DNA of 64,000 nt from Acinetobacter lwoffii (GTDB taxonomy: Bacteria; Pseudomonadota; Gammaproteobacteria; Pseudomonadales; Moraxellaceae). A model generated the notes under the pieces. That model worked only from the letters and a program-made list of their open reading frames with translations, did not search any database and had not been told where the DNA came from. The number at the start of each line of letters is the position of its first letter. Position 1 is the first letter of the stretch. The position numbers were made by a program, and so were the translations under genes. The DNA lies in assembly GCF_019343495.1 (NCBI RefSeq), contig NZ_CP072549.1:2294001-2358000 (forward strand). Reading direction: 5' to 3'. Below are positions 43,660 to 52,474 of this stretch, piece by piece.

Positions 43660-44928
43660 CACTGCTGTCCCATAGTTTGCTTTAAATAAAAAAACCTGAG
43701 TCCTAACAGTTAAAATATGAGTGCAAACAAACACTTTAACGACCAGGATTCAGGTTTTGTCACATCAGAATACCGTATTTCATGAGCTAATTAAACCTGT
43801 TGTGCGACAGGATTTTGAACAACTTGCTAAAGTACACCATGTTGGACAGAAATTTAGAGCGGCTTCCCGGTGGGATCAGTTTATTGCCATATTGATGTCT
43901 CAATTCTCTTGTAGACAAAGTCTGAGAGATATTCAATCCAATTTGGAGTGCCAACAGGAAAAGCTAAGTCATCTCGGAGCAAAGTCTATTCCCCGAAGCA
44001 CGCTGGCACGAATCAATGAGCAGCAGCCTGCTGCCTTGTATCAACAGCTATTTCACAAGTTGCTTAAATACTATGAACACTCAAAAGTAGCTCATAAATT
44101 TCGCTTTAAGAATCCCTTGTATTCCTTGGATGCCAGTCATATTGACCTGTCGCTTTCCTTATGTGAATGGGCCAAAGTTCACGACTCAAAAGCCAGCATG
44201 AAACTCAGCATAGGATTGAATCACAGCAATGATATTCCTGAGTTTGTTGCAGTTGAAAATGGCAAAGAAAATGACATGGTACAAGGCCGCAAATTCCAGT
44301 TTCCTGCTGGCAGCATTGTAGTTTTTGATAAAGGCTATGTCGATTACCAATGGTATGCAAATCTGACTGCTCAAAACATTGGATTTGTCACACGTTTTAG
44401 GCCTAAATCTGTGTATCAGGTGATCCAGCAACATCCAGTGCTTGAATCCAAAGGTATTCTAAAAGATGAAACCATTCAGCTGAATAGCGCACATGCCCTA
44501 AAAAGAAAAGCCCCAGTGTTAAGAAGAATTGAATATAGAGATCAGCAAAGTGGCAAGCACTTTAGCTTTCTCAGCAATAACTTTCATTTAGCCGCCTCCA
44601 CCATTGCGGCGATTTATAAAGATCGTTGGAAAGTTGAGCTGTTCTTTAAGGCGATTAAGCAGAATCTCAAATTAAAAGCGTTTCTAGGCCGCAGCAGGAA
44701 CGCAATTCAGACACAAATCTGGATTGCGATGATCGCCTATTTATTGGTGAGTTTCGCTCAACATTTAGGGAAAACAGGTTGGACAGTTCAACGTTTACTC
44801 AGAATAATTCAAGTGAATTTGTTTGAAAGAAGAACTTTAAAAGCTTTATTTTCACCCGATAAAATACCCATAAAACAAGAGGAAGCTCAAATGAGCTTCC
44901 TCTTGTGAAAAATTGTGGGACAGCAATG
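43660..44928 (+). mobile_element. IS4-family insertion sequence, copy 3
   Basis: This is the same 1,269-bp element in forward orientation. The 9-bp target duplication ACCTGAAGG lies at 43651-43659 and 44929-44937. It splits the terminator of the cold-shock gene: AAAAAGCACC-TGAA-GGTGCTTTTT is restored when the IS and one target copy are removed. Confidence 0.95.
43721..44908 (+). CDS. IS4-family DDE transposase, copy 3
   Basis: Its 395-residue product is identical to that of the other two copies, with an intact catalytic triad and YREK signature. The GTG start at 43721 lies in the leader hairpin loop. The cold-shock gene reads toward it from the right, antisense. Confidence 0.95.
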   Translation: MQTNTLTTRIQVLSHQNTVFHELIKPVVRQDFEQLAKVHHVGQKFRAASRWDQFIAILMSQFSCRQSLRDIQSNLECQQEKLSHLGAKSIPRSTLARINEQQPAALYQQLFHKLLKYYEHSKVAHKFRFKNPLYSLDASHIDLSLSLCEWAKVHDSKASMKLSIGLNHSNDIPEFVAVENGKENDMVQGRKFQFPAGSIVVFDKGYVDYQWYANLTAQNIGFVTRFRPKSVYQVIQQHPVLESKGILKDETIQLNSAHALKRKAPVLRRIEYRDQQSGKHFSFLSNNFHLAASTIAAIYKDRWKVELFFKAIKQNLKLKAFLGRSRNAIQTQIWIAMIAYLLVSFAQHLGKTGWTVQRLLRIIQVNLFERRTLKALFSPDKIPIKQEEAQMSFLL

Positions 44929-44962
44929 ACCTGAAGGTGCTTTTTCTTATTGCTGTGCTAAA

Positions 44963-45172
44963 TTATAGCGCAACGATATTGATCGCATTTGGACCTTTTT
45001 GACCATCAACCACGCTAAAAGAAACGCGCTGACCTTCAAACAAAGTTTTGAAACCAGAACTGCTGATTTCTTTAAAGTGTGCAAAAACGTCAGGACCTGA
45101 TTCTTGTTGAATAAAACCAAAACCTTTAGTTTCGTTAAACCATTTTACTGTACCGGTAACTGTAGTAGACAT
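44963..45172 (-). CDS. Cold-shock protein (CspA family)
   Basis: A 69-residue single cold-shock domain that binds single-stranded RNA and DNA. RNP1 is KGFGFI and RNP2 is VFAHF, following [13 protein letters not shown] long AT-rich leader (45173 onward) containing a 7-bp hairpin (TAGTCAT/ATGACTA, 45201-45218) precedes it, as is common in csp mRNAs. Its natural terminator at 44929-44945 has been split by IS copy 3, so its transcript may now run into the IS. Confidence 0.93.
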   Translation of the reverse strand: MSTTVTGTVKWFNETKGFGFIQQESGPDVFAHFKEISSSGFKTLFEGQRVSFSVVDGQKGPNAINIVAL

Positions 45173-45718
45173 AATATAACCTGTTAAATTTTAATAATTT
45201 TAGTCATGCAAATGACTATGGATAACTTGGAAAAACAACAAGAATTGAAATAAAGATCTGAAAAAACTGAGGATTATAAATAATACTGCGGCACTTAAAG
45301 AAGCTTAACTAAACAACGCTTTTTTCTAGTTAAAGACAGCATAGCCTAAATCAGAAAATATTCAAGTTTTTTATATTTATTATTTATTTTTCTTATAAAA
45401 GTAGCTCAATTCTTGTTTTTTAAAGCATTTCAAGCTGATTCGCTTGAGCTTTATCATTTGCATTTAAACTTTAGCGAAGCTAAACAATAAATACACGTTG
45501 TGTTTGTGTTACTTTATGTTAATCAAAATCGTTCAGTACCCAGCAAGATTTTACTAAGTCAGTGTATTTTATAACTTTGGGTAAATTAGTATTTGTAGTT
45601 TTAAGATAGTTATCGTCATTGTTTGTGTATAAAAATCCACCTATATTAAAATTCAATTGGAAAAATTAACTATAAGAATTTCTTGATTTTAATTTAAAAC
45701 CAAATACGAGTGAGTCTC
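45173..45718. other. Leader of the cold-shock gene and upstream AT-rich region
   Basis: Divergent non-coding DNA with small hairpins (45201-45218; TCAAGC/GCTTGA near 45430; TTTAGC-GAA-GCTAAA near 45470). I see no gene in it. Confidence 0.4.
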
Positions 45719-46051
45719 ATGGATTACTGGAACAGTGTGTTACTTATATCCATCATCACCATGGTTGGACTGGCCATGATCATCCTGTTCGTCGGATGTA
45801 AAATGTGGAAGAACTTGGTGGTCACTTTACTGATTGCCACCTTGATTGGTTTTCTGATTGTATGTGCAATCAATTTTGTTTTTGGCGATCGTCTTCAATT
45901 TCTATGGGGTGCCCCTGAGACTGGCGATAGCAATTTTATGCTGGAAATGGGGCTGATGAGCCTGTTAATTGGCGGCGTGAGTACCTTTATCATTATGTTA
46001 GGCACTTTGGTGGCTAAAAGTAACAGTAGAAATCAAGGCGATGAAGACTAG
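45719..46051 (+). CDS. Small three-helix membrane protein, function unknown
   Basis: A 110-residue protein with hydrophobic helices at about residues 8-27, 32-52 and 77-98, and a charged tail (AKSNSRNQGDED). I do not recognise the family. The ATG at 45719 was chosen; the GTG at 45710 would add three residues. No neighbour is close enough to suggest a role. Confidence 0.65.
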   Translation: MDYWNSVLLISIITMVGLAMIILFVGCKMWKNLVVTLLIATLIGFLIVCAINFVFGDRLQFLWGAPETGDSNFMLEMGLMSLLIGGVSTFIIMLGTLVAKSNSRNQGDED

Positions 46052-46222
46052 TTTTTCGCAAAATAACAAGTCTCTTAATGAGTGGGAAAGTGCAGAAAAG
46101 CATCGCATGTACAGTTCATAGGCTTAAAAAATCTTTCTCAGTCAAATGTATAGTGCCATAGCGCTACGGGACATGAATGGCGTTTCACATCCCGTAGCTG
46201 CATAATTTTCTGTATCAAAAAT

Positions 46223-47170
46223 TTAGAACATCATTCTTAGACCTGCACCATAGATCCAGCCTTTTTCTGAATCAGAACTTTGCTGCCAGGCTGTCTGTTG
46301 GTTGCCTTTGCTGTATTCATAACCGACTTCCAGATAAGGCATGAGCTTTTTGCTCAGTTCATAGCGTGTTTCCAGACCCAAGGTTGCATGACTAAGGCCG
46401 GTTTTTTTCGCATTCGCTGCCTGATCATTCAGGATGACATCCAGTTCGACAAAGGGCTGCATAATCAGTTTCTGCGTCAATAACAGGTCACGCTCTGTTT
46501 CCAGTTTTAATCCGACAAAGTCATCTTCACCGACATAAACATGAGCATCCGTTTCGAAAAAGTAGGGGGCCAGGCCATGTAGCCCAAATACTGCATCGAA
46601 GCGCTCGTTCTGCTGTTGTGTAGCAGGCTCGGCTAAATTTTCCTGTCGATAGCGCACCCCGGTCTGCACATCCCAGAAATCGGAAATATTTCGGCTATAC
46701 AGCACTTTGGCATCATATTCGGCCTGATGCGATTCATGTTTGTCGGCTTCTAGCTTGAGGAAGATTTTATTTTCATCCGTGCCAATTCTGGCTTGGTTCT
46801 TGGACTTGAATGCCCCATTTCCCTCTGAACTATGCTGCCATTTCTGGTCCAGAATAATCTGGCTATAAATCTGTGCACCATGTTCTTTACGATGATCATG
46901 TTCGCTGGCAGAACTGACTGAATTTTGTGGTATGCTCGGCGCATGCGGTTGATGTGATAACTTTGGTGGTGGTTGATAAGATGCAGCATCTACTGTTTCA
47001 GTATGCTGTGCGTGGTCATCAGTCATGTTTTGCATGGCATGATGTCCGCTATGATGCTGATGTTCATTATGACCCGTATGCTCGCTAGAAGCTGCCGCAA
47101 AAACACTCAGACTGCTTAGGGTAAGTGCACTGCTGAGCACTGACTTTAGAAAAAGATTAGTGATGTGCAT
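46223..47170 (-). CDS. copB: Copper resistance outer-membrane protein CopB
   Basis: A 315-residue protein from the ATG at 47170, with AAGGAGC upstream; the longer in-frame start at 47242 lies deep in copA. A signal peptide (VFAAA) is followed by a His/Met-rich stretch (HTGHNEHQHHSGHHAMQNM) and a beta-barrel domain (QIYSQIILDQKWQ, YSRNISDFWDVQTGVRY, ending GWIYGAGLRMMF). It overlaps copA by 14 bp, so the two are translationally coupled. It stores or exports copper at the outer membrane. Confidence 0.92.
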   Translation of the reverse strand: MHITNLFLKSVLSSALTLSSLSVFAAASSEHTGHNEHQHHSGHHAMQNMTDDHAQHTETVDAASYQPPPKLSHQPHAPSIPQNSVSSASEHDHRKEHGAQIYSQIILDQKWQHSSEGNGAFKSKNQARIGTDENKIFLKLEADKHESHQAEYDAKVLYSRNISDFWDVQTGVRYRQENLAEPATQQQNERFDAVFGLHGLAPYFFETDAHVYVGEDDFVGLKLETERDLLLTQKLIMQPFVELDVILNDQAANAKKTGLSHATLGLETRYELSKKLMPYLEVGYEYSKGNQQTAWQQSSDSEKGWIYGAGLRMMF

Positions 47171-48923
47171 GGCTTGCTCCTTCAGCTGCTGCTGGTTTTG
47201 ACGGCATTTTTTGTGAAGAAGGGTGAGATGCTTGATCATCATTCACATGCGCCACAATCAGCTTGTTCATCATGCCAGCACTCATGTGATAGAGCAGATG
47301 GCAGTGAATCGCCCATTCTCCCAGTTCATCTGCTGTGAGCAGGGTGGTCACCGTTTTCCCGGGCGGCACAATCACGGTGTGTTTATTTGGCATATTTGCA
47401 GCAGCCTGACCATTTTCCAGCTGCATAAACATGCCATGCAAATGCATCGGATGGGCCATCATGCTGTCATTGATAAATTTCAGCCGGATCCGCTCGCCAT
47501 ATTTCACTTGAAGTGGCTCGGCATCACTGAATTTTTTACCATTCATGGTCCAGATGTAGCGCTCCATGGTTCCACCCAGACGAATCACCAGTTCACGTTC
47601 TGCTGCGCGGGTATCAGGTTGCGGTGTCAGGGCTTTGAGGTCTTGATATTGCAAGGCTTTGTGCCCTGCAGGCGTAGACATATTGGCCCAGCCCTCAACC
47701 GGCTGATGAGGCTGATTGGTTCCGGACATGGCATTATGACTTGCATGCATGTCGTGCTGGGCATGTTGATCATGTTCACTTGTGGCAGTCTGCATGGTCT
47801 GACTGCTGTGTGTGTCATGTGACATGTCATGTTGTTTGCCATGTCCCATATCTTCCATGGTCAATAAGGCACGAGGGCGCGGTGTTGGTAATTGAACCGG
47901 AGCCGGGGCTTTACTTGAATCAGTTGCCTGATGCAGACTGCCAATGGCAAAGCCTGAGCGGTCGATCGATTCCGCTTCAATCTGGTAATGCGCTGCAGTG
48001 GGTTCCACAATCACATCATAGGTTTCAGCAGTTCCGATACGGAATTCATCTACATTGACCGGCTGCACCGGTTGTCCATCGGCACTGACCACGGTCATTT
48101 TCAGCTGGGGAATACGCACATCGAAAAATGACATGGCGGAAGCATTGATGAAACGCAGGCGGACTTTTTCATTGGGCTGGAACTGGCCACTCCAGTTTTG
48201 TTGCGGCGTTTTTCCATTGACCAGAAAGGTATAACCGGTAACATCAGACAGGTCGGTTTTCAGCATACGCATCTGGTTCCACATCTTGCGGTCTGACCAG
48301 GTGGCCTTGAGACCGTCACGTTTTACCTGCTTAAATACATCGCCAACGGTTTCGCGCTGGTTCTGATAATATTCGGCCGATTTTTTTAAATTGTTCTGAA
48401 TCTGCTGGCTGCCCTGTTCGTGAAAATCCGACAGCATCACCACATAATCCCGTTCGGTTTGTTCATGTGCAGGTAGCAATGTCTGGGCTTTGGGGCGAAT
48501 CACCAATGCGCCATAGAGGCCGTCCTGTTCCTGACCTTTGGAATGTGCGTGATACCAGTAGGTGCCGTTTTGACGAACCTTGAAGCGATAAGTAAAAGAC
48601 TGTTTCGGTTTGATCCCCTGAAAACCGTTAAATCCGGGGACACCATCCATCAGCCCGGGCAGGAGCAGGCCATGCCAGTGCAGCGAGGTATCCTGATTGT
48701 TCAGGTTGTTTTGTACATGAATCACCGCATCATCACCTTCTTCAAATTCCAGCAAGGGTGCAGGGAATTTTCCGTTTACAGTGATACGCTTGACCGTCTT
48801 TCCGGTGAGATTGATCGGGCTTTCATCAATGACCAGATGATATTCTTTTACGGCTGCAAACAAGGCAGACGACGAGATGAGACCGAAGCCCAGACACAGG
48901 CTTTGACTGATTTTAAGCAACAT
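47157..48923 (-). CDS. copA: Multicopper oxidase CopA
   Basis: A 588-residue periplasmic copper oxidase that detoxifies Cu(I). All four copper-binding motifs are present: SLHWHGLLLPG, YWYHAHSKGQEQDGLYG, HPMHLHGMF and WAIHCHLLYHMSAGMM. A Met/His-rich insert near residues 360-415 (MEDMGHGKQHDMSHDTH and repeats) binds extra copper. The N-terminus (MLLKISQSLCLGFGLISSSALFAA) is a Sec-type signal without the twin arginine usual in CopA/PcoA, which is odd for an enzyme normally folded before export. Confidence 0.93.
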   Translation of the reverse strand: MLLKISQSLCLGFGLISSSALFAAVKEYHLVIDESPINLTGKTVKRITVNGKFPAPLLEFEEGDDAVIHVQNNLNNQDTSLHWHGLLLPGLMDGVPGFNGFQGIKPKQSFTYRFKVRQNGTYWYHAHSKGQEQDGLYGALVIRPKAQTLLPAHEQTERDYVVMLSDFHEQGSQQIQNNLKKSAEYYQNQRETVGDVFKQVKRDGLKATWSDRKMWNQMRMLKTDLSDVTGYTFLVNGKTPQQNWSGQFQPNEKVRLRFINASAMSFFDVRIPQLKMTVVSADGQPVQPVNVDEFRIGTAETYDVIVEPTAAHYQIEAESIDRSGFAIGSLHQATDSSKAPAPVQLPTPRPRALLTMEDMGHGKQHDMSHDTHSSQTMQTATSEHDQHAQHDMHASHNAMSGTNQPHQPVEGWANMSTPAGHKALQYQDLKALTPQPDTRAAERELVIRLGGTMERYIWTMNGKKFSDAEPLQVKYGERIRLKFINDSMMAHPMHLHGMFMQLENGQAAANMPNKHTVIVPPGKTVTTLLTADELGEWAIHCHLLYHMSAGMMNKLIVAHVNDDQASHPSSQKMPSKPAAAEGASHAHH

Positions 48924-48964
48924 AACTTAATCCTTAATGAATAAAAAAATTTAAAAATTCAGGA

Positions 48965-49443
48965 TCAAGCTTTGGGTGGGCGCAGGATTTCTTGCCAGTA
49001 ACCGGCAAGGTGCTGGGCATGGTAAGCAGGGAGGAGGGTTTTTTCCGGATAACCGTGATCAGGCACGCTTAACTCGGGCGTTGTAATGGGCAGGCTGGTG
49101 ACCAAGTTCTGGCAGGCCATAGTGCCACAATCCAGACAATCTGATGACTGCTGTCACTGACACAGTCCGGCTGAATCAGTTCCTGATCTTGATGATGATC
49201 AGTCTTATGCAGCGAGTGAGAAGCAGAGGGTTTTGTCATTTCCAGACAATGAGGATTCGTTTTTTCAGACGGCATAACCAGATGCATGGTGTTTGCAGAT
49301 GCGACAGACACACTGCTCCAGCCTATGGCAAAAACCACAAGCATCACCAACCAGATCTGTTTGACGAGCCGTATGAGCAAAAGTACACCCTGAAAAAATG
49401 CGCTGCATGTTTGAGCAATAAAAGCATAAACGCAGTAACTCAA
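48965..49443 (-). pseudogene. Frameshifted small exported protein upstream of copA
   Basis: The frame from 49443 gives an N-terminal signal or anchor (LVMLVVFAIGWSSVSVASA), then His-rich HSLHKTDHHQDQELIQPDCVSDSSHQ, and then a low-quality tail to a stop at 49069. In another frame, right after the same point (near 49137), comes DCLDCGTMACQN and a plausible C-terminus (GYWQEILRPPKA) ending at 48965, just before copA. The Cys and His content suits a copper protein. One missing or extra base near 49137 would join them. A sequencing error is possible. The start codon (TTG at 49443 or a later TTG) is uncertain. Confidence 0.55.
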
Positions 49444-49504
49444 ATTAGCAAATTCTGGACAAGATTATTTTTTAGGTCACCTACATACTACTTTTTTCAT
49501 AGGT

Positions 49505-49705
49505 TCAGGTTTCAGTTTCGCACTTTTCGCATTTTCTACAGTCTAGCAGCATCCCGAGTTTTTCTTTACGTCCTTGCTCGGTCATCACCCATGGGCGATT
49601 TTGCCAGGGCGGGGTATGTCGCACATGCTGGCCATGTCCGCAGGCCAGTTCTGCAACCCAATGCTGTTCCTCATCCAGGTGAAAACCGATAATGGCCTGT
49701 TGCAT
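49505..49705 (-). CDS. DUF3565 protein
   Basis: A 66-residue protein matching DUF3565 closely in layout: IGFHLDEEQHWVAELACGHGQHVRHTPPW, Q-N-R-P-W-V and a C-terminal CRKCEKC that may bind a metal with the first Cys/His. The role is unknown. It lies upstream of the copper genes on the same strand, but across a promoter-sized gap. Confidence 0.85.
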   Translation of the reverse strand: MQQAIIGFHLDEEQHWVAELACGHGQHVRHTPPWQNRPWVMTEQGRKEKLGMLLDCRKCEKCETET

Positions 49706-49848
49706 GGCATACCTCCCTTGAGCTCAAATTGCCTGAGCATCTATCTAAAAACCTATACAAAATAAGTCATGCAAAATCACCATAAACAAAAGAATCCACA
49801 CAAGCTATACTCCTTGCCAAGTCATTTTTTGAAAAAGAGCAGAGACAC

Positions 49849-50799
49849 ATGCGCGTACTTGTTGTGATGGATCCCATTGAAAATGTAAACCTGAAGAAAG
49901 ACTCGACCATGGCCATGCTGTGGGCAGCAGCCCGTCGCGGGCATGAACTCGGTTATGCATTGCAGCAAGATTTATATATCGATCAGGGCAAGGCCTTTGG
50001 TCTGATCGCGCCGTTACAGGTATTTGAAGACTACGACCATTATTATGAACTCGGTGAAAAACGCAAAGAGTCGATCGCTGCTTATGACGTTGTCTTGATG
50101 CGTAAAGATCCGCCTTTTGATATGAACTTCGTCTATACCACTTATATTCTGGAGCAGGCAGAGCGCGAAGGGGCATGGATCATCAACAAACCGCAAAGCC
50201 TGCGTGACTGTAATGAAAAACTGTTCGCGACCCAGTTCCCGCATCTGCAAGTTCCGACCTTGGTGACTTCGCAGCAAAGCCTGATCCGTGAATTTCTCAA
50301 AGAACAGGTCGATGTGATTGTAAAACCTCTAGATGGTATGGGCGGCACCGGGATTTTCCGCCTGTATCAGGATGGCATCAACATCGGTTCAACCATTGAA
50401 ATGCTGACCAATAATGGTACCCAGCCGATTATGGCGCAGCGTTATATTCCGGAAATTGTCGAAGGCGATAAACGCATCCTGATGATTAATGGTGAGCCAG
50501 TGCCGTATTGTCTGGCCCGTATTCCACAAAATGGTGAAGTGCGTGGTAATCTGGCCGCGGGTGGCCTAGGTGAGGCACGCCCCCTGACTGAAAATGACAA
50601 AGCCATTGCAGCAAAAGTAGGGCCGTATCTCAGAGAAAAAGGTCTGGTCTTTGTAGGGCTGGATGTGATCGGAAATTATGTTACTGAAATTAATGTAACC
50701 AGTCCAACCTGTATCCGTGAAATTGACACCCAGTTTGGCACCTCGATTGCAGATGATCTGTTTGCCGTGCTGGAAGCAGGTCAGGCCAATCAGGTTTAA
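49849..50799 (+). CDS. gshB: Glutathione synthetase
   Basis: GshB ligates glycine to gamma-glutamylcysteine. The 316 residues match the E. coli enzyme. The ATP-grasp core is seen: LMRKDPPFDMNFVYTTYILE, VIVKPLDGMGGTGIFR, MAQRYIPEIVEGDKRILM and the closing INVTSPTCIREID. It is a single gene with GAGCAGAG as ribosome binding site. The partner gshA is at 15997. Confidence 0.96.
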   Translation: MRVLVVMDPIENVNLKKDSTMAMLWAAARRGHELGYALQQDLYIDQGKAFGLIAPLQVFEDYDHYYELGEKRKESIAAYDVVLMRKDPPFDMNFVYTTYILEQAEREGAWIINKPQSLRDCNEKLFATQFPHLQVPTLVTSQQSLIREFLKEQVDVIVKPLDGMGGTGIFRLYQDGINIGSTIEMLTNNGTQPIMAQRYIPEIVEGDKRILMINGEPVPYCLARIPQNGEVRGNLAAGGLGEARPLTENDKAIAAKVGPYLREKGLVFVGLDVIGNYVTEINVTSPTCIREIDTQFGTSIADDLFAVLEAGQANQV

Positions 50800-50812
50800 A
50801 AGCAAAATCAGG

Positions 50813-50846
50813 TGAAAAAAGAGTCTGCTTGCAGGCTCTTTTTTAT
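50813..50846. terminator. Bidirectional terminator of gshB and the MFS gene
   Basis: AAAAAAGAGTCTGC-TT-GCAGGCTCTTTTTT with one G-T pair. Confidence 0.85.
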
Positions 50847-50850
50847 TTTT

Positions 50851-52050
50851 TCATTGGGGATAGCGCTTAAATAAAAATGCCGTCATTACCATACCCAGCA
50901 TCGAAAGGCAGACGGTGATAATGGCAAGATTGGCCCAGTATTGAGTGGCAGATATCAGCGCAGCGCTCAGGGTCAGTATAAAAAACTGTGCGCAGGCTGA
51001 AATTTGTAAAACCACACCCACACTGGCTGCTGCATAGGCACGTGGTGCATAGTGCAGGGTAATCGCAAAAACAGTGGTTGGGATCATCCCGCCAATCAGT
51101 GAAAACAGCACGGCACTGACAACCTGCAATTCAAATGAGAGCCAGGAATTTGCAGCAAATACCAAGCAACTGCTGCAGAGCATTGCTACAAATCCGGTAC
51201 TCAATAAGGTGGGCGGTCTATAACCCTGTTGCAGCAACATGCCTGCGCCAAAAGTGCCCCCCAGATTGGCCAGCACGACTATCGAGACCAGCATCCCTGC
51301 GCGTTTTAAGTCCAGCCCCTGTTCGACATACAGCGTAGGCAGGAAGCCCGTGACAGTAATCCATTGACTGGTATAACAGGCAAAAATAATCGCCAGACAG
51401 ATAATGGGAGGATGGGTCAGGGTAATTTGAACAATCTGCCAGAATGAGGTGTTTTCCGTAGCTGGCTGAGAAGAGTCTGGCTGTGTTACCAAGACAGGTT
51501 CAATATTTAAATATTGTTTAATCATGCCAGCAATGACAAGGCACAGGCAGCCCAAAATGGCCCAGATCATTTGCCAGTCCAGATATTCAAGCAGGAGAGG
51601 AATCGTCAATACGGCCAGACTGACACCGATGCCCATATAGGGACTCCAGAGTCCCATCTTGAAATTCAGTGTCTCAGCGCGGCTGGTACGTTTTAAAATT
51701 GCTGGCGCACACAAGGAAATGGTTAAAAACCCGATTCCTTCCATAAAGCGCAATACATATAAAGTGGCAGGCTGCGTAATCCAAAGCCCGGCAAAACTGC
51801 TCAGCCCTAAAATGATTAAGGCCATGATCAGGCAGCGCTTTAATCCCATTTTTTCCGAGAAGGCGCCAATGCATAGCGCAAACAGCATTCCGGCAGCCTG
51901 CACCAACGCTAATGAAAAACCAGCCTGGGTAAAACTCAGGTTTAAATCCTGCTGCAATACAGGAATCACGGCCGAAAGTTTGCCGACATGGATCGCAGCC
52001 AGATAACCGGCCAAGATAATCCATACATCACGACATGAGATTTTTGACAT
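50851..52050 (-). CDS. Major facilitator transporter, CynX/NimT-like
   Basis: A 399-residue protein with twelve predicted helices. It has MFS features: GAFSEKMGLKRCLIMALIILGLS in loop 2-3 and LRFMEGIGFLTISLCAPAILKRTSR in helix 4. It most resembles the small CynX/NimT-type branch, but the substrate cannot be inferred. The gene is monocistronic and convergent with gshB. Confidence 0.85.
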   Translation of the reverse strand: MSKISCRDVWIILAGYLAAIHVGKLSAVIPVLQQDLNLSFTQAGFSLALVQAAGMLFALCIGAFSEKMGLKRCLIMALIILGLSSFAGLWITQPATLYVLRFMEGIGFLTISLCAPAILKRTSRAETLNFKMGLWSPYMGIGVSLAVLTIPLLLEYLDWQMIWAILGCLCLVIAGMIKQYLNIEPVLVTQPDSSQPATENTSFWQIVQITLTHPPIICLAIIFACYTSQWITVTGFLPTLYVEQGLDLKRAGMLVSIVVLANLGGTFGAGMLLQQGYRPPTLLSTGFVAMLCSSCLVFAANSWLSFELQVVSAVLFSLIGGMIPTTVFAITLHYAPRAYAAASVGVVLQISACAQFFILTLSAALISATQYWANLAIITVCLSMLGMVMTAFLFKRYPQ

Positions 52051-52474
52051 CTATCCGAACTGAGTCCATTTAAAGCATCTGCTTGTACATCAAGCATCAT
52101 TCATATATAGATATGAATAGCATGAAACTTTTATAAAATTGATAGGATTTAAGCCTAAGATTATCGGCCAATGATAAGAGAGGAGGTGAACGGGAGAAAA
52201 CGGAAGACCGCTGTAAATAAAGCGCTCTTCGTGGCAAAGTTATTGATAATATAATGAGAAAACTATTTAAAATTGATATGATATGTCACTTAAGTCGAAG
52301 GAAAAGTGCAGACCTTATAAATAAAACGAGTCTAAACTAGAAGTTTGCGTGAAAAAAACAATTAAAGCCTTGTTGAAATAAAGTAAATAAACTTTCATGG
52401 CCTGAGGTTTGTGATTACAATTGATTACTTAAATCAGATTTCCTGCTCCATTTTTTGAATTGAAGAATTAAACT
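52051..52474. other. Intergenic region before murG
   Basis: AT-rich, divergent promoter DNA. A perfect AGGAGG at 52181 precedes no plausible start codon. A 27-codon frame (ATG 52171) overlaps it, but nothing supports translation. No repeat is seen. Confidence 0.4.

Noticed and set aside
41978..44928. A composite transposon formed by copies 2 and 3
   Set aside because: The outer ends do not share a target duplication. Each copy has its own, so they arrived separately.
49144..49692. 182-codon plus-strand frame in the copper region
   Set aside because: It runs antisense to the frameshifted copper gene and the clear DUF3565 gene, and has no family features.
52171..52254. 27-codon frame overlapping a perfect AGGAGG
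   Set aside because: The AGGAGG lies inside the frame rather than before its start, and nothing else supports translation.
52141..52260. A third GGA-rich Rsm-type RNA before murG
   Set aside because: GGA motifs occur near 52182-52206, but there is no GacA-like box and no terminator.
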